Positions 45,558-54,631 of a stretch of DNA of 64,000 nt are shown one piece after another. A program made the position numbers and the translations under genes. The notes under the pieces are model-generated. The model searched no databases and was not told the DNA's origin. It was given only the letters and a program-made list of their open reading frames with translations. Every line of letters starts with the position of its first letter. Positions within the stretch are counted from its first letter, which is position 1. Location: assembly GCA_020633655.1 (NCBI GenBank), contig JACKDF010000005.1, positions 186,001 to 250,000 on the forward strand, written 5' to 3'. The DNA comes from Deferribacteres bacterium. Its GTDB lineage: Bacteria > Zhuqueibacterota > Zhuqueibacteria > Zhuqueibacterales > Geothermadaptataceae.

Positions 45558-48281
45558 TTGAGTCGTTTAAAAGAACCAAAATCAATAATAGGCGCTTTGG
45601 TATTTTTGATCGCGCTTGTTACTTATCTCAAAACACTCGCCCCAACTACATCCTTTTGGGATTGTGGTGAGTTCATTGCGACATCGTATATCATGGGTGT
45701 GCCGCATCCTCCGGGTTCGCCACTGTTCATTCTCGTCGGCCGTCTGTTTTCCATGGTTCCGTTTGTAACCGATATCGGATTGCGGGTGAATATGATTTCG
45801 CCAATTCTGAGTGCATTTGCCGCCATGTTTACCTATTTGATCATTGTGCGATTGATCGAAATGTGGCAAGGAAAAGCGCAAAATGCTGAACAGCAACTCA
45901 TCCACTATGCCAGCGGTGTTATCGGTGCGCTGGCATTTACTTTTTCCGATAGTCAGTGGTTTAATTCGGTTGAAGCAGAAGTTTACGCGGCGTCGTTATT
46001 TTTTACAGCTATCGTCGTTTGGATGATCCTGGTATGGACAGAGCAAAGCGAAGATCCTCATTCGGATCGCTGGATTTTGCTGATTTTCTACGTCATTGGG
46101 CTCGCCATTGGTGTGCACCTGTTGAACGTTCTTGCACTGCTTACCGTATTTATGATAATCTACTTCCAGCGCAAAGAAATAACACTGGAATCGCTGCTTA
46201 TGTTTGGCGGATTTTCCGCGCTGAGTTTTATTACCATCTATCCGGGTATAGTAAAAGGGATTCCATTTTTGCTCAATAAAGTCGGCTTTCTGCCCGTCTT
46301 TGCAGCACCTGTTTTACTCATTATCGCAATTTACTATACCCTGAAAGATCGCAAACGCATAATATCACTCGTACTGATGTCACTTCTGCTTGTCATCGTT
46401 GGTTATTCAACGTACAGTGCAATTTTTATTCGCTCCACGCTTAACCCGGAAATTGATGAGAATGCACCGGACACAACAGAAAAATTTGTAAAATATCTCA
46501 ATCGCGAGCAATATGGGGATTGGTCTATCTTTGATCGCAAATCGAGCCTCGAACGGTCCCCAAACTCCTATCTTTATACGTCGAATCCCCGTACCGCAAC
46601 GAGTTCAGAAGTGAACAAGTTTTTGTGGGAATACCAGATCAAGAAAATGTTCATTCGGTACTTTGGCTGGCAGTATATCGGCAAAGGTGAGGCGCTGGGC
46701 CCGGATGGCTTGATTGCAGATACGGTTTCCTTTCGAGGGCTTCTCGGGTTGCCATTCCTGCTTGGCCTGATTGGTTTGCTGCATCATTTCTGGCGGGATT
46801 GGCGACGGGCTTCCGCAATCATGGTGCTTTTTATAATGACTGGGATCGCCATTGTCATTTACTTGAATCAGATCGACCCACAACCAAGAGAACGTGATTA
46901 CGCGTATACTGGAGCATTCTTTGCATTCGCTTTGTGGATAGGCATTGGGGTGTCTTCTTTACTCGAAAGCGTGCGTGATCTGCTGCAGATGGACGCTTCC
47001 AAACGAAAGAATATTCTCGGGCTTATTTCACTCATCCTGCTATTCGCTATTCCTGTAAACATGTTTGCTTTTAATTATTTTGAGCACTCGCGGAGTGGAA
47101 ATTACGTTGCCTGGGATTATTCAAAAAATATTCTCGAGAGTTGCGACAAAGATGCAATTGTATTTACCAATGGTGATAATGATACCTTCCCGTTATGGTA
47201 TTTGCAAACCGTTGAAGGAATTCGTCGCGATATTCGAGTTGTCAATTTAAGTTTATTAAATACCGGTTGGTATATCAAACAATTGCGTGATGAAGATCCG
47301 AAAGTTGCTGTTGCGCTCACAGATAAAACACTGGAGCAAATTTCTCCGATTCCCTGGAAGGAGAAAAAAACAGTAGGCGTGAAAGTCCCTGAGGAAGTGC
47401 TTGCAAAATGGAAAAAGCCGGAAGACATTACCGATGATGATCGCGAAATGCGCTTCGATGTTGAGCCTACCCTCATGGGACAAGGGATAAGGGTGCAGGA
47501 CATCATGATAATGCACATTCTGTCAGAAAATAAATTCAAACGCCCGGTTTATTTTGCCGTGACTGTGTCACCCGAAAATAAAGTTGGGCTCGACAAATAC
47601 CTGCGCATGGATGGACTCGCTTTTCGTGTACTTCCTGTGAAAAAAACCTCGGCAGGCATCGATCCCGATGTGCTTGCTGATCGTATTTTTGATAAATTTT
47701 CCTATCGTAACCTGGATAATCCGAATATTTATTATAATGATAACATTAAAGCGTTATTGGGAAATTACCGCTCCGCATTCCTGCGCCTTGCCCAACATCA
47801 ATTGGAGCAAAAAGACATTGAAAAGGCTTTATCTACTCTTGATTTCATGGAAGCAAAAATCCCTGAGGACATTATTCCCACTACAGATTTTCGCTATAGC
47901 CTGATGATCGGTCAAATGTTCCAGGCAGCCGGACGTCCTGAAGAGTTGAAGCGCCGGTTGGATAAAGTTGCCTGGGATAAAAATACGCCTGTGAATGAGC
48001 GTGCACGTTTCATTTTTCTCTATAGCCAGCAATTGAAAGACTATGAGTCTGCAGTGAAACTTGCCAAAGATATTGCCGAGAAAAATCCGGAAATGCGGCA
48101 AGCATATTACAGCTATTTGATTGATTTGTTGCGGCAAGCGGGACAAATCGAATACAGCAACGAACTCCTCACAGAATGGCTTACTTTTGACGCGACGAAT
48201 CCCACTGCGAATATGCTGAAGCAGAAAATGCAAACTCCTGCTAAAACCGATACTGTGTCAGATTCGGATCAAATGCAGTAG
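45558..48281 (+). CDS. DUF2723 membrane protein (O-mannosyltransferase-like)
   Basis: The product is 907 residues. TTG 45558 is chosen because GGAGG lies about 9 bases upstream and the sequence starts directly with the family pattern. The N-terminal half has about 12 membrane helices. It begins with LVTYLKTLAPTTSFWDCGEF, then YIMGVPHPPGSPLFIL (the DUF2723 signature with the acidic loop), then VEAEVYAASLFFTA. The C-terminal 400 residues are soluble and include TNGDNDTFPLWYLQ and tetratricopeptide-like helices near the end. TMEM260-type eukaryotic relatives are protein O-mannosyltransferases, so protein or lipid glycosylation is likely. It is followed by two cell-envelope sugar genes. Confidence 0.93.
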   Translation: MSRLKEPKSIIGALVFLIALVTYLKTLAPTTSFWDCGEFIATSYIMGVPHPPGSPLFILVGRLFSMVPFVTDIGLRVNMISPILSAFAAMFTYLIIVRLIEMWQGKAQNAEQQLIHYASGVIGALAFTFSDSQWFNSVEAEVYAASLFFTAIVVWMILVWTEQSEDPHSDRWILLIFYVIGLAIGVHLLNVLALLTVFMIIYFQRKEITLESLLMFGGFSALSFITIYPGIVKGIPFLLNKVGFLPVFAAPVLLIIAIYYTLKDRKRIISLVLMSLLLVIVGYSTYSAIFIRSTLNPEIDENAPDTTEKFVKYLNREQYGDWSIFDRKSSLERSPNSYLYTSNPRTATSSEVNKFLWEYQIKKMFIRYFGWQYIGKGEALGPDGLIADTVSFRGLLGLPFLLGLIGLLHHFWRDWRRASAIMVLFIMTGIAIVIYLNQIDPQPRERDYAYTGAFFAFALWIGIGVSSLLESVRDLLQMDASKRKNILGLISLILLFAIPVNMFAFNYFEHSRSGNYVAWDYSKNILESCDKDAIVFTNGDNDTFPLWYLQTVEGIRRDIRVVNLSLLNTGWYIKQLRDEDPKVAVALTDKTLEQISPIPWKEKKTVGVKVPEEVLAKWKKPEDITDDDREMRFDVEPTLMGQGIRVQDIMIMHILSENKFKRPVYFAVTVSPENKVGLDKYLRMDGLAFRVLPVKKTSAGIDPDVLADRIFDKFSYRNLDNPNIYYNDNIKALLGNYRSAFLRLAQHQLEQKDIEKALSTLDFMEAKIPEDIIPTTDFRYSLMIGQMFQAAGRPEELKRRLDKVAWDKNTPVNERARFIFLYSQQLKDYESAVKLAKDIAEKNPEMRQAYYSYLIDLLRQAGQIEYSNELLTEWLTFDATNPTANMLKQKMQTPAKTDTVSDSDQMQ

Positions 48282-48296
48282 ATCGGGTTTTTATTA

Positions 48297-49331
48297 ATGC
48301 AGCAAATAGCACTGGTCAGCATTATCATACCACATTATAACGGCGAGGCGATTCTTATGCGCTGCCTTCAGTCCCTCGCCGATTATACGGCCTACCCGCA
48401 CGAAATCCTGTTAGTTGATAACGCATCGACTGATGGAAGTGTGAAAAAAGCAATGAGTGCTTTTCCAAAGATAAAAGTTGTGCAATCGGATCAAAACCTT
48501 GGTTATGCCGGTGGATGTAATCTTGGGATGAGCTCCGCTGTCGGCAACTATTTTCTCCTGTTGAATAATGACGCAGTTGTTACGGATGGATGGCTTGATA
48601 ATTTAATGCTATTTGCGACGGCTCATCCGGAATATGGTGCACTGCAACCGAAAATTCTTTCTATCGACAACAGTGGTTTTTTTGACTACGCCGGAGCTGC
48701 TGGTGGGAAAATCGATATCTTTGGATTTCCATTTACCAGGGGGCGTATCTTTTTTACGGTGGAACCGGATGAAGGACAATACGATAATGCCTGCGATCTT
48801 TTTTGGGCGAGCGGCACATGTACACTTTTAAACCGGTGTGCCGTCGATAAAACGGGCATGCTCGATACAGATTTTTTCGCACACATGGAAGAAATTGACC
48901 TGAATTGGCGCATGCAGTTGGCTGGATTCAAAATTGGCTTTGTCCCTGGGGCAGTTGTAAAACATAATGCTGGCTCGACCTTAGCACAGGAATCGCCCCG
49001 CAAGGTTTATCTCAATCATCGCAATAATCTTGAAATGATATTGAAAAACTACGGTAGAATGAGTTTGCTTTTCCTGTTTCCCGTACGCCTGCTTTTTCAA
49101 TTTTTTGCGCTTGTTTTTAGTGCTGCGAAAATGGAATTTGCACAAGTTTCTGCGATTCTGCGAGCAATGGTTACAATTTTCTTCCGGATTCCGCGCATTT
49201 GGCAAAAGCGGCATGTTATTCAAAAGGTGCGGCAATGCAGTGATGCAGATATTCGAAAAAATATGCATTATGGCAGCATCGTCTGGCAGTATTTTGTATT
49301 AGGGAAAAAAACATACTCGAGTCTTAAGTGA
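48297..49331 (+). CDS. Family 2 glycosyltransferase
   Basis: The product is 344 residues. A GT-A fold is visible: VSIIIPHYNGEAILMRCLQS, EILLVDNASTDGSVKKA (DNASTDGS), LGYAGGCNLGM, FLLLNNDAVV (D-x-D-like ND-A), and DTDFFAHMEEIDLNWRMQ with the catalytic E-E-D segment of rhamnosyltransferase-like enzymes. A C-terminal hydrophobic part (LLFLFPVRLLFQFFALVF) may anchor it to the membrane. It starts 15 bp after the DUF2723 gene and overlaps the methyltransferase gene at its end, so the three are co-transcribed. The acceptor is unknown. Confidence 0.93.
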   Translation: MQQIALVSIIIPHYNGEAILMRCLQSLADYTAYPHEILLVDNASTDGSVKKAMSAFPKIKVVQSDQNLGYAGGCNLGMSSAVGNYFLLLNNDAVVTDGWLDNLMLFATAHPEYGALQPKILSIDNSGFFDYAGAAGGKIDIFGFPFTRGRIFFTVEPDEGQYDNACDLFWASGTCTLLNRCAVDKTGMLDTDFFAHMEEIDLNWRMQLAGFKIGFVPGAVVKHNAGSTLAQESPRKVYLNHRNNLEMILKNYGRMSLLFLFPVRLLFQFFALVFSAAKMEFAQVSAILRAMVTIFFRIPRIWQKRHVIQKVRQCSDADIRKNMHYGSIVWQYFVLGKKTYSSLK

Positions 49332-50293
49332 AAAACGAAAACCAGAATTTTGAATTCATCGATTGCCCGCTTTGTGGAAGCAATCACAATGGATTCTTTA
49401 TGAAAACCCCTGATCGATTTGATTTGTCGATTGGCCATTACTATAATCTTGTTCGCTGTGGCGACTGCCAGCATATTTACCTCAATCCACGCCCATTGGA
49501 AACTGTGAGCGGAAAATACTATGAGAATTCCTCTTATTCTCCGCACATTTCAACACAAAGTGCACTCTCCTTGCAAGACCGTTTGTATATGTTCTTGCGG
49601 CAGTTTAATAATAAAAACAAGCGCAGGCTGATTGCGAAACATGCACCAAATACTGGTAAACTACTCGATTTAGGTTGTGGTACCGGGGAATTTATAATGG
49701 AAATGCAATCGGCAGGCTGGGAAGTACAGGGCGTTGAGCGGGATGAAAAAGCCGCGGAATTTGGACGAACGGAAAACGGTTTGCCGATTTTAACCGGAAC
49801 GTTGCAGGATTTAACAAAAGATGCAGGTCCCTTTAATGTTGTGACGATGTGGCATGTGCTTGAGCATATCTATAGTCCAATAACGGAAATAGAGCACATC
49901 TATAATTTTCTTGTTCAGGATGGATTTCTCGTTCTGGCCGTTCCCAATGCAGCCAGCATCGATGCAAAATATTACCAAAACAACTGGATTGCCTGGGATA
50001 CGCCGCGTCATGTGAACCATTTCCATCTTAAATCCTTGCAGAAATTTTTGGAAATGCATAAGTTTAAGCTGGTTCAAAAATCAAATTTATCCCTGGACTC
50101 ACTTTTTAACGCCTTGATGAGCGAACAGTTGATTGCACAAAGAAAAGGTGCATCGAGTCTTGAAAAAGCCGGAATGATGGTGCGGGCAGCCATTGTTGGA
50201 AAAGTATCCTTGTTGGCTGGCTTGCTCTCGCCATTATTACAACAAAGCAGGGGGGCTTCGCTTTTAACGGTGTGGCAAAAATCTGAGAACTGA
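49328..50293 (+). CDS. Zinc-ribbon class I SAM methyltransferase
   Basis: The product is 321 residues, starting GTG 49328, which overlaps the preceding stop. An N-terminal zinc ribbon (DCPLCGSNHNGF and RCGDCQHIYLNPRP) is followed by a Rossmann methyltransferase domain (LLDLGCGTGEFIMEM motif I, VVTMWHVLEHIY motif, FLVLAVPNAASID). This architecture is common in methyltransferases that act on sugar or cell-envelope intermediates in O-antigen-like clusters. It probably methylates a glycan made by the adjacent glycosyltransferase; this is inference from position. Confidence 0.92.
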   Translation: MKNENQNFEFIDCPLCGSNHNGFFMKTPDRFDLSIGHYYNLVRCGDCQHIYLNPRPLETVSGKYYENSSYSPHISTQSALSLQDRLYMFLRQFNNKNKRRLIAKHAPNTGKLLDLGCGTGEFIMEMQSAGWEVQGVERDEKAAEFGRTENGLPILTGTLQDLTKDAGPFNVVTMWHVLEHIYSPITEIEHIYNFLVQDGFLVLAVPNAASIDAKYYQNNWIAWDTPRHVNHFHLKSLQKFLEMHKFKLVQKSNLSLDSLFNALMSEQLIAQRKGASSLEKAGMMVRAAIVGKVSLLAGLLSPLLQQSRGASLLTVWQKSEN

Positions 50294-50479
50294 GCCTTAT
50301 AGTGTGATAAATCATGATGAAATGGCATGAAACCTTGTTCGTTTAATTGTATTTATACAGAGTCGCTCCGGCAAGTTTTTCGCTGGAATTCATTTTGATC
50401 GGTCTCTTACATTTGTGGATACCGGATAGACTCTAATCAATAAAATGCAAATCAGAAAACGACAAGGAAAGGTAAAAAT

Positions 50480-51529
50480 ATGAAAAGAATAAATGTACTG
50501 CTTCTTATCCCATTGCTCTTCGTAATAAACATGAGCTGTTCGACAAAAAGATCAGCAATAGGAAAAGAAAATCAGATTGTTGTTGTGGTTGACAGCACAC
50601 TTTATGATGCATTTCAGCCTTATTTATCCCATGTTTTTGAGCGCGAGATTCGAACGCCTGGCGTAGAAGAACGTTTTCAACTTTCATTCCTCAACGGTGA
50701 TGAACTTTCCCGGGCAACAATTCGACATAATGTCATTATGGTCGGCATTCTTAATGCACCCGATAAAACGTCCCAGCAAGTAACCAAAATGCTCAATGCA
50801 GATTTGATTAACAAAGTGCAATCGGGGGAAGGTTATGTTTTTCGCAAGCAAAATCCCTGGGCCGAAGGACAACTCCTGCTTGTACTGGCGGGTTCAACCG
50901 TTTCCCAGTTGCAGCAAAATCTGGAAAAAAATGCGGATTACCTTTATTCCCTCATGCACCTCGAGGATATCAAACGGGTAACGGAAAATATCTATTCACG
51001 TTATGAACAAACGGATATTGAAGACTCATTGCTCACAAAGTACGGATTCCGAATCCGGATCCCGCACGATTATCACTTTTTTCAGGACATTCCACAAAAC
51101 AATTTTGTGCATTTTCGGCGAGTTAATCCCGAGCGGTGGATTTATGTCCATTGGGTAGAAACCGATGATCCAACAATTGTGCTCGACCGGGAGTGGTTCT
51201 TTCAAAAACGGGCTGAAATTGGCCGTTTACACTATGAAAGGGATGTTGTCGTCGATACACTCTATTCCTTTGGTGAAACAGAAATAAATGGCCGTTGGGC
51301 GTTGCAATTTGAAGGATTGTGGGAGAACAATGAGAAGGTCGCTGGCGGTGCGATGAAAGCTTTTGTCTTTTATGATGAAGACACGCATCGTGCGTACATA
51401 ATTGATATTGCGATTTATGCACCTTCGCGGCAAAATAAATTAGACTATCTGCACCAATTGGAAGCGATCGCACGCACCTTCCGAACGAAGGCAGACCTCG
51501 AAAGAGAAAAAGACGCTACGAAGAGATAA
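50480..51529 (+). CDS. DUF4837 family lipoprotein
   Basis: The product is 349 residues. ATG 50480 follows AAGGAAAGG. The lipoprotein leader is LLLIPLLFVINMSC. The body has QIVVVVDSTLYDAFQPYL, FRKQNPWAEGQLLLVLAGS, FRIRIPHDYHFFQDIPQNNF, NPERWIYVHWVETDDP and NGRWALQFEGLWENN, the pattern of DUF4837 proteins of Bacteroidetes and relatives, whose function is unknown. It may sit in the outer or inner membrane facing the periplasm. It is followed by purE with a 21-bp gap. Confidence 0.85.
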   Translation: MKRINVLLLIPLLFVINMSCSTKRSAIGKENQIVVVVDSTLYDAFQPYLSHVFEREIRTPGVEERFQLSFLNGDELSRATIRHNVIMVGILNAPDKTSQQVTKMLNADLINKVQSGEGYVFRKQNPWAEGQLLLVLAGSTVSQLQQNLEKNADYLYSLMHLEDIKRVTENIYSRYEQTDIEDSLLTKYGFRIRIPHDYHFFQDIPQNNFVHFRRVNPERWIYVHWVETDDPTIVLDREWFFQKRAEIGRLHYERDVVVDTLYSFGETEINGRWALQFEGLWENNEKVAGGAMKAFVFYDEDTHRAYIIDIAIYAPSRQNKLDYLHQLEAIARTFRTKADLEREKDATKR

Positions 51530-51550
51530 AAAAATAAAAGAAGGAGACCA

Positions 51551-52009
51551 ATGTCGAAAGTAGCCATCCTGATTGGGAGTAAAAGCGATCAGGACAATAT
51601 TAAAAATTGCATGAAATACCTTGATTACTTTGAAATTGCGAACGAGCTGCATGTATTATCCGCCCATCGGAATCCCCATGAAGTTGCCGAATTCGCCACC
51701 AATGCACGTAAAAACGGTTATGTGGCCATCGTGGCAGCAGCGGGAATGGCAGCCCACCTGGCTGGTGTTGTGGCAGCGCATACAACGCTTCCGGTCATTG
51801 GTGTGCCGATGCCCGGCTCCGCCCTCCAGGGTGTGGATGCGCTTTACTCCACAGTGCAAATGCCTACCGGAATCCCGGTCGCGACGATGGCTATCGGTTC
51901 AGCAGGTGCAGCAAATGCCGCCATTTTTATTGCCGAAATGCTGGCTGTCACTTCAGCTGAACTGGAGAAAAAGCTTGCAGAATTCCGAGCTCAAGGGGCA
52001 AGGATATAA
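51551..52009 (+). CDS. purE: N5-carboxyaminoimidazole ribonucleotide mutase
   Basis: The product is 152 residues. ATG 51551 follows AAGGAGA. Class I PurE motifs: VAILIGSKSDQDNIKNC (GSxSD), YFEIANELHVLSAHRNPHE (SAHR), VAAAGMAAHLAGVVAAHT (AAGxAAHL) and VIGVPMPGSALQGVDALYS. It interconverts N5-CAIR and CAIR in purine synthesis. No purK is adjacent in this window; it would have to be elsewhere. The gene is followed 8 bp later by a PfkB kinase. Confidence 0.97.
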   Translation: MSKVAILIGSKSDQDNIKNCMKYLDYFEIANELHVLSAHRNPHEVAEFATNARKNGYVAIVAAAGMAAHLAGVVAAHTTLPVIGVPMPGSALQGVDALYSTVQMPTGIPVATMAIGSAGAANAAIFIAEMLAVTSAELEKKLAEFRAQGARI

Positions 52010-52017
52010 TCGGGCCC

Positions 52018-52950
52018 ATGAGTAAAATTGCATTCGTAAGTACATTTATACGTGATGAAATCATTCCCTTGCAGGGCCATCCAACCCAAAGTATTGGTGG
52101 ACTTTATCACGGTTTGGCATATGCCGCATTTCTCGCAGGTGAAGATACTGAACTCTACCCGGTAGCGACCGTTGGCGAGGACTTTCAAGATATTCTCTTG
52201 CCGCGTTTGGGAAAATTACCGCGTCTCAATCTGGAGATGCTCCATTTCATCTCACAAAAAAATACCGCGGTTCGATTAAAATATATCAGTGAAACCGAAC
52301 GTGACGAATTTACCACTGCTCCGATGCCACCTATTTCGGGCGATCGATTAATCCAACTTGCTGATTTCGACGCTGTTTTATTTAATATGGTTTCTGGTGA
52401 AGAGCTCGAGTTGGAAACCTTGCAACATTTTCAGCACAATGCAAATTGCCTGGTTTATCTCGATTTTCACACGCTTGCTCTAGCCCGCGACACTGAAGGG
52501 AAAAGATACCCGAATTGTCCTGAGAATTGGCAGGATTGGATACGTTGTGTCGATTATGTGCAAATGAACGAAAAAGAAGCGGCGATTCTTTCCGGCGACG
52601 ATATTCGAAAAGATGATGTGAAAGCACGCGAATTTCTACAGCGGTTATTGGGATTGGGTGTTCGAGGCGTTTTGATTACTCTCGGCGATAAAGGCGTTCT
52701 TGCTGGTTTACGCCAGAATAATGGTGCAAACGAAATCCAATTTTTTGAAAATCCAAAGTCACAAAGCCCTGTTGTCGATATCATAGGTTGTGGAGATGCT
52801 TTTGGTGCTGTTTTTCTGCTGAATTTTGTGAAATATCAGAATTTTTGGCAAGCCATTAAAAAAGCAATGCTTATCGCCACATTTAACACGACATTTTTAG
52901 GTTCAATCACCAAGGAAATTTTTAAAGAGAAAATACAACCCTATGCTTAG
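52018..52950 (+). CDS. PfkB-family carbohydrate/nucleoside kinase
   Basis: The product is 310 residues. PfkB features: SIGGLYHGLAYAAFLAGED near the N-terminus, a lid region, GVRGVLITLGDKGVLAGL (ribokinase signature region) and VVDIIGCGDAFGAVF. In that last motif the G-x-G-D catalytic Asp is present, with GCGD in place of the usual GAGD. It phosphorylates a sugar or nucleoside-like substrate; the exact one is not visible. The stop overlaps the next gene's start, so it is coupled with the RmlD-like gene and close to purE. Confidence 0.9.
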   Translation: MSKIAFVSTFIRDEIIPLQGHPTQSIGGLYHGLAYAAFLAGEDTELYPVATVGEDFQDILLPRLGKLPRLNLEMLHFISQKNTAVRLKYISETERDEFTTAPMPPISGDRLIQLADFDAVLFNMVSGEELELETLQHFQHNANCLVYLDFHTLALARDTEGKRYPNCPENWQDWIRCVDYVQMNEKEAAILSGDDIRKDDVKAREFLQRLLGLGVRGVLITLGDKGVLAGLRQNNGANEIQFFENPKSQSPVVDIIGCGDAFGAVFLLNFVKYQNFWQAIKKAMLIATFNTTFLGSITKEIFKEKIQPYA

Positions 52951-53857
52951 AGTCAAACCGAATGTTATCGTTGCCGGTGCCCACGGCTTACTTGGCTATA
53001 ATTTAGTCGTTCAGTTAAAAGAAAATTTTGATGTTATCGCACTTGATATCGCTATTAAAGATGAATTGTGCGTTGAAGGTGTAGACTATTTACCAGCGGA
53101 TATCACGAGCCAGAAAGAAATGACTGAGTTGGTTAAAAAACACCACCCGCGTTATATTTTTAATGCAGCAGCTTACACAAACGTCGATGGAGCGGAGACC
53201 GAACGCGAATTATGCTGGAAAATAAATGTCGAAGGCGTAGCGAGTCTGGCGCATGCTGCACGTGTTTATGGCAGCCGACTTGTGCACGTTTCCACCGACT
53301 ACATTTTTGATGGGGATCATGGCCCTTATCGTGAGTCGAATCGACCGGATCCTCTGGGATATTATGGTAAATCCAAACTGGCTGGTGAAAATGCGCTCAT
53401 GTCCTCAGGTGCGAACTGGGCTATTGGCCGGACGATGGTTCTCTATGGATATGCACCGGGTGCACGGTTGAACTTTATCACCTGGATGGTGGAGCAATTG
53501 CGACAAAGCAAACCCATACGCATTGTTGATGACCAGTTTGGCAATCCAACCTTAGCAAGTGATTTAGCTTCTGCCTTAATAAAACTGGCCGTTTCAAGCC
53601 GGGAAGAAATATATCATCTTTGTGGCAGCGAAATCATTGATCGATACCATCTCGCACTCCTCGTTGCAGACGTCTATGGCCTGGATTCCAGTCTCATTAC
53701 ACGTATTAAAACCAGTGATTTAGGCCAGGCTGCAAAAAGGCCGTTAAATTCTGGTTTTATCATTGAAAAAGCCGAAAAAGAACTTGGTGTTGAAATGCTG
53801 GATGCCCGGGGTGGCATTGAACAGCTTAAACTCGAAATTGAAAAAGCACAATCATAA
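52943..53857 (+). CDS. RmlD-like (dTDP-4-dehydrorhamnose reductase family) protein
   Basis: The product is 304 residues, with the start overlapping the preceding gene by 8 bases. It is an extended SDR: PNVIVAGAHGLLGYNLVVQL (G-x-x-G-x-x-G), NAAAYTNVDGAETERELCWK (typical RmlD), HVSTDYIFDGDHGPY, YYGKSKLAGENAL (Y-x-x-x-K) and VDDQFGNPTLASDLA (RmlD signature). It reduces a dTDP-4-keto-6-deoxy sugar, or an equivalent, with NAD(P)H. rmlA, rmlB and rmlC are not in the window. Nearby glycosyltransferases fit a role in envelope sugars. Confidence 0.88.
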   Translation: MLRVKPNVIVAGAHGLLGYNLVVQLKENFDVIALDIAIKDELCVEGVDYLPADITSQKEMTELVKKHHPRYIFNAAAYTNVDGAETERELCWKINVEGVASLAHAARVYGSRLVHVSTDYIFDGDHGPYRESNRPDPLGYYGKSKLAGENALMSSGANWAIGRTMVLYGYAPGARLNFITWMVEQLRQSKPIRIVDDQFGNPTLASDLASALIKLAVSSREEIYHLCGSEIIDRYHLALLVADVYGLDSSLITRIKTSDLGQAAKRPLNSGFIIEKAEKELGVEMLDARGGIEQLKLEIEKAQS

Positions 53858-53885
53858 TCATACTCCATTGCCAGAGAGGAGCTGC

Positions 53886-54620
53886 ATGCGAACGGTCATC
53901 GTGATCCCCACTTACAATGAAGCGACCAATATCCAAAATCTTGTTAAAAGTATATTCAAAGCGACCAATAATGCTGTCGACCTGCTTTTTGTTGATGATA
54001 ATTCACCGGATGGAACCGCTGAAATTATCAAAGGAATGAGTAAAGAAAATGACAGCATCCGGTTGCTCGAACGACCACGTAAATTAGGTTTGGGCACAGC
54101 CTATGTAGCTGGATTCAAATATGCGATCCGGGAAAAGTATGATTTGATTTTTGAAATGGATGCGGATCTATCGCACAATCCCGCCGATGTGCCGCGTATT
54201 ATTTCCGCTATGGAGAATTATGACCTGGTTATTGGTTCCCGGTATCTGACCGGCGTGAATGTCATCAATTGGCCTTTATCGCGTCTTATTCTCAGCTTGT
54301 GGGCGAACTGGTATACCCGCAAAATTACCGGATTACCGCTGCAGGATTGTACAGCCGGTTTTAAATGTTTCCGTCGGGAAGTGCTGGAAAATATTGATCT
54401 TGACAGAATACGCAGCGATGGTTATTCGTTTCAGATCGAGCTGCATTATTTCGCCTGGAAACGAAATTACCGGATTAAAGAATTGCCGATTATCTTCACT
54501 GATCGTGAAAGTGGCAGCAGTAAAATGTCGCGTAAAGTTATGGTGGAGGCTGCTTTTATGGTCTGGCGCTTAAAATTTCATGATTGGTTCAGTAAAGATG
54601 TAAAAGGAACCGCCAAATAA
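53886..54620 (+). CDS. Polyprenol monophosphomannose synthase (DPM1-like GT2)
   Basis: The product is 244 residues. ATG 53886 has GAGGAG at good spacing and opens directly with the family pattern; a longer frame from 53763 overlaps the RmlD gene. Motifs: TVIVIPTYNEATNIQNLV, LLFVDDNSPDGTAEII (DDxSxDGT), IFEMDADLSHNP (D-x-D), GSRYLTGVNVINWP and DCTAGFKCFRREVL. It transfers mannose (or glucose) from a GDP- or UDP-sugar to polyprenyl phosphate at the membrane. It supplies lipid-linked sugar, which would fit the DUF2723 O-mannosyltransferase-like protein 6 kb upstream. Confidence 0.93.
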   Translation: MRTVIVIPTYNEATNIQNLVKSIFKATNNAVDLLFVDDNSPDGTAEIIKGMSKENDSIRLLERPRKLGLGTAYVAGFKYAIREKYDLIFEMDADLSHNPADVPRIISAMENYDLVIGSRYLTGVNVINWPLSRLILSLWANWYTRKITGLPLQDCTAGFKCFRREVLENIDLDRIRSDGYSFQIELHYFAWKRNYRIKELPIIFTDRESGSSKMSRKVMVEAAFMVWRLKFHDWFSKDVKGTAK

Positions 54621-54631
54621 AGGATGGTTTA

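Noticed and set aside
53763..53885. Upstream extension of the polyprenol-phosphate-mannose synthase gene
   Set aside because: It overlaps the RmlD-like gene out of frame and is Lys/Asn-rich; ATG 53886 has GAGGAG and opens the family pattern.
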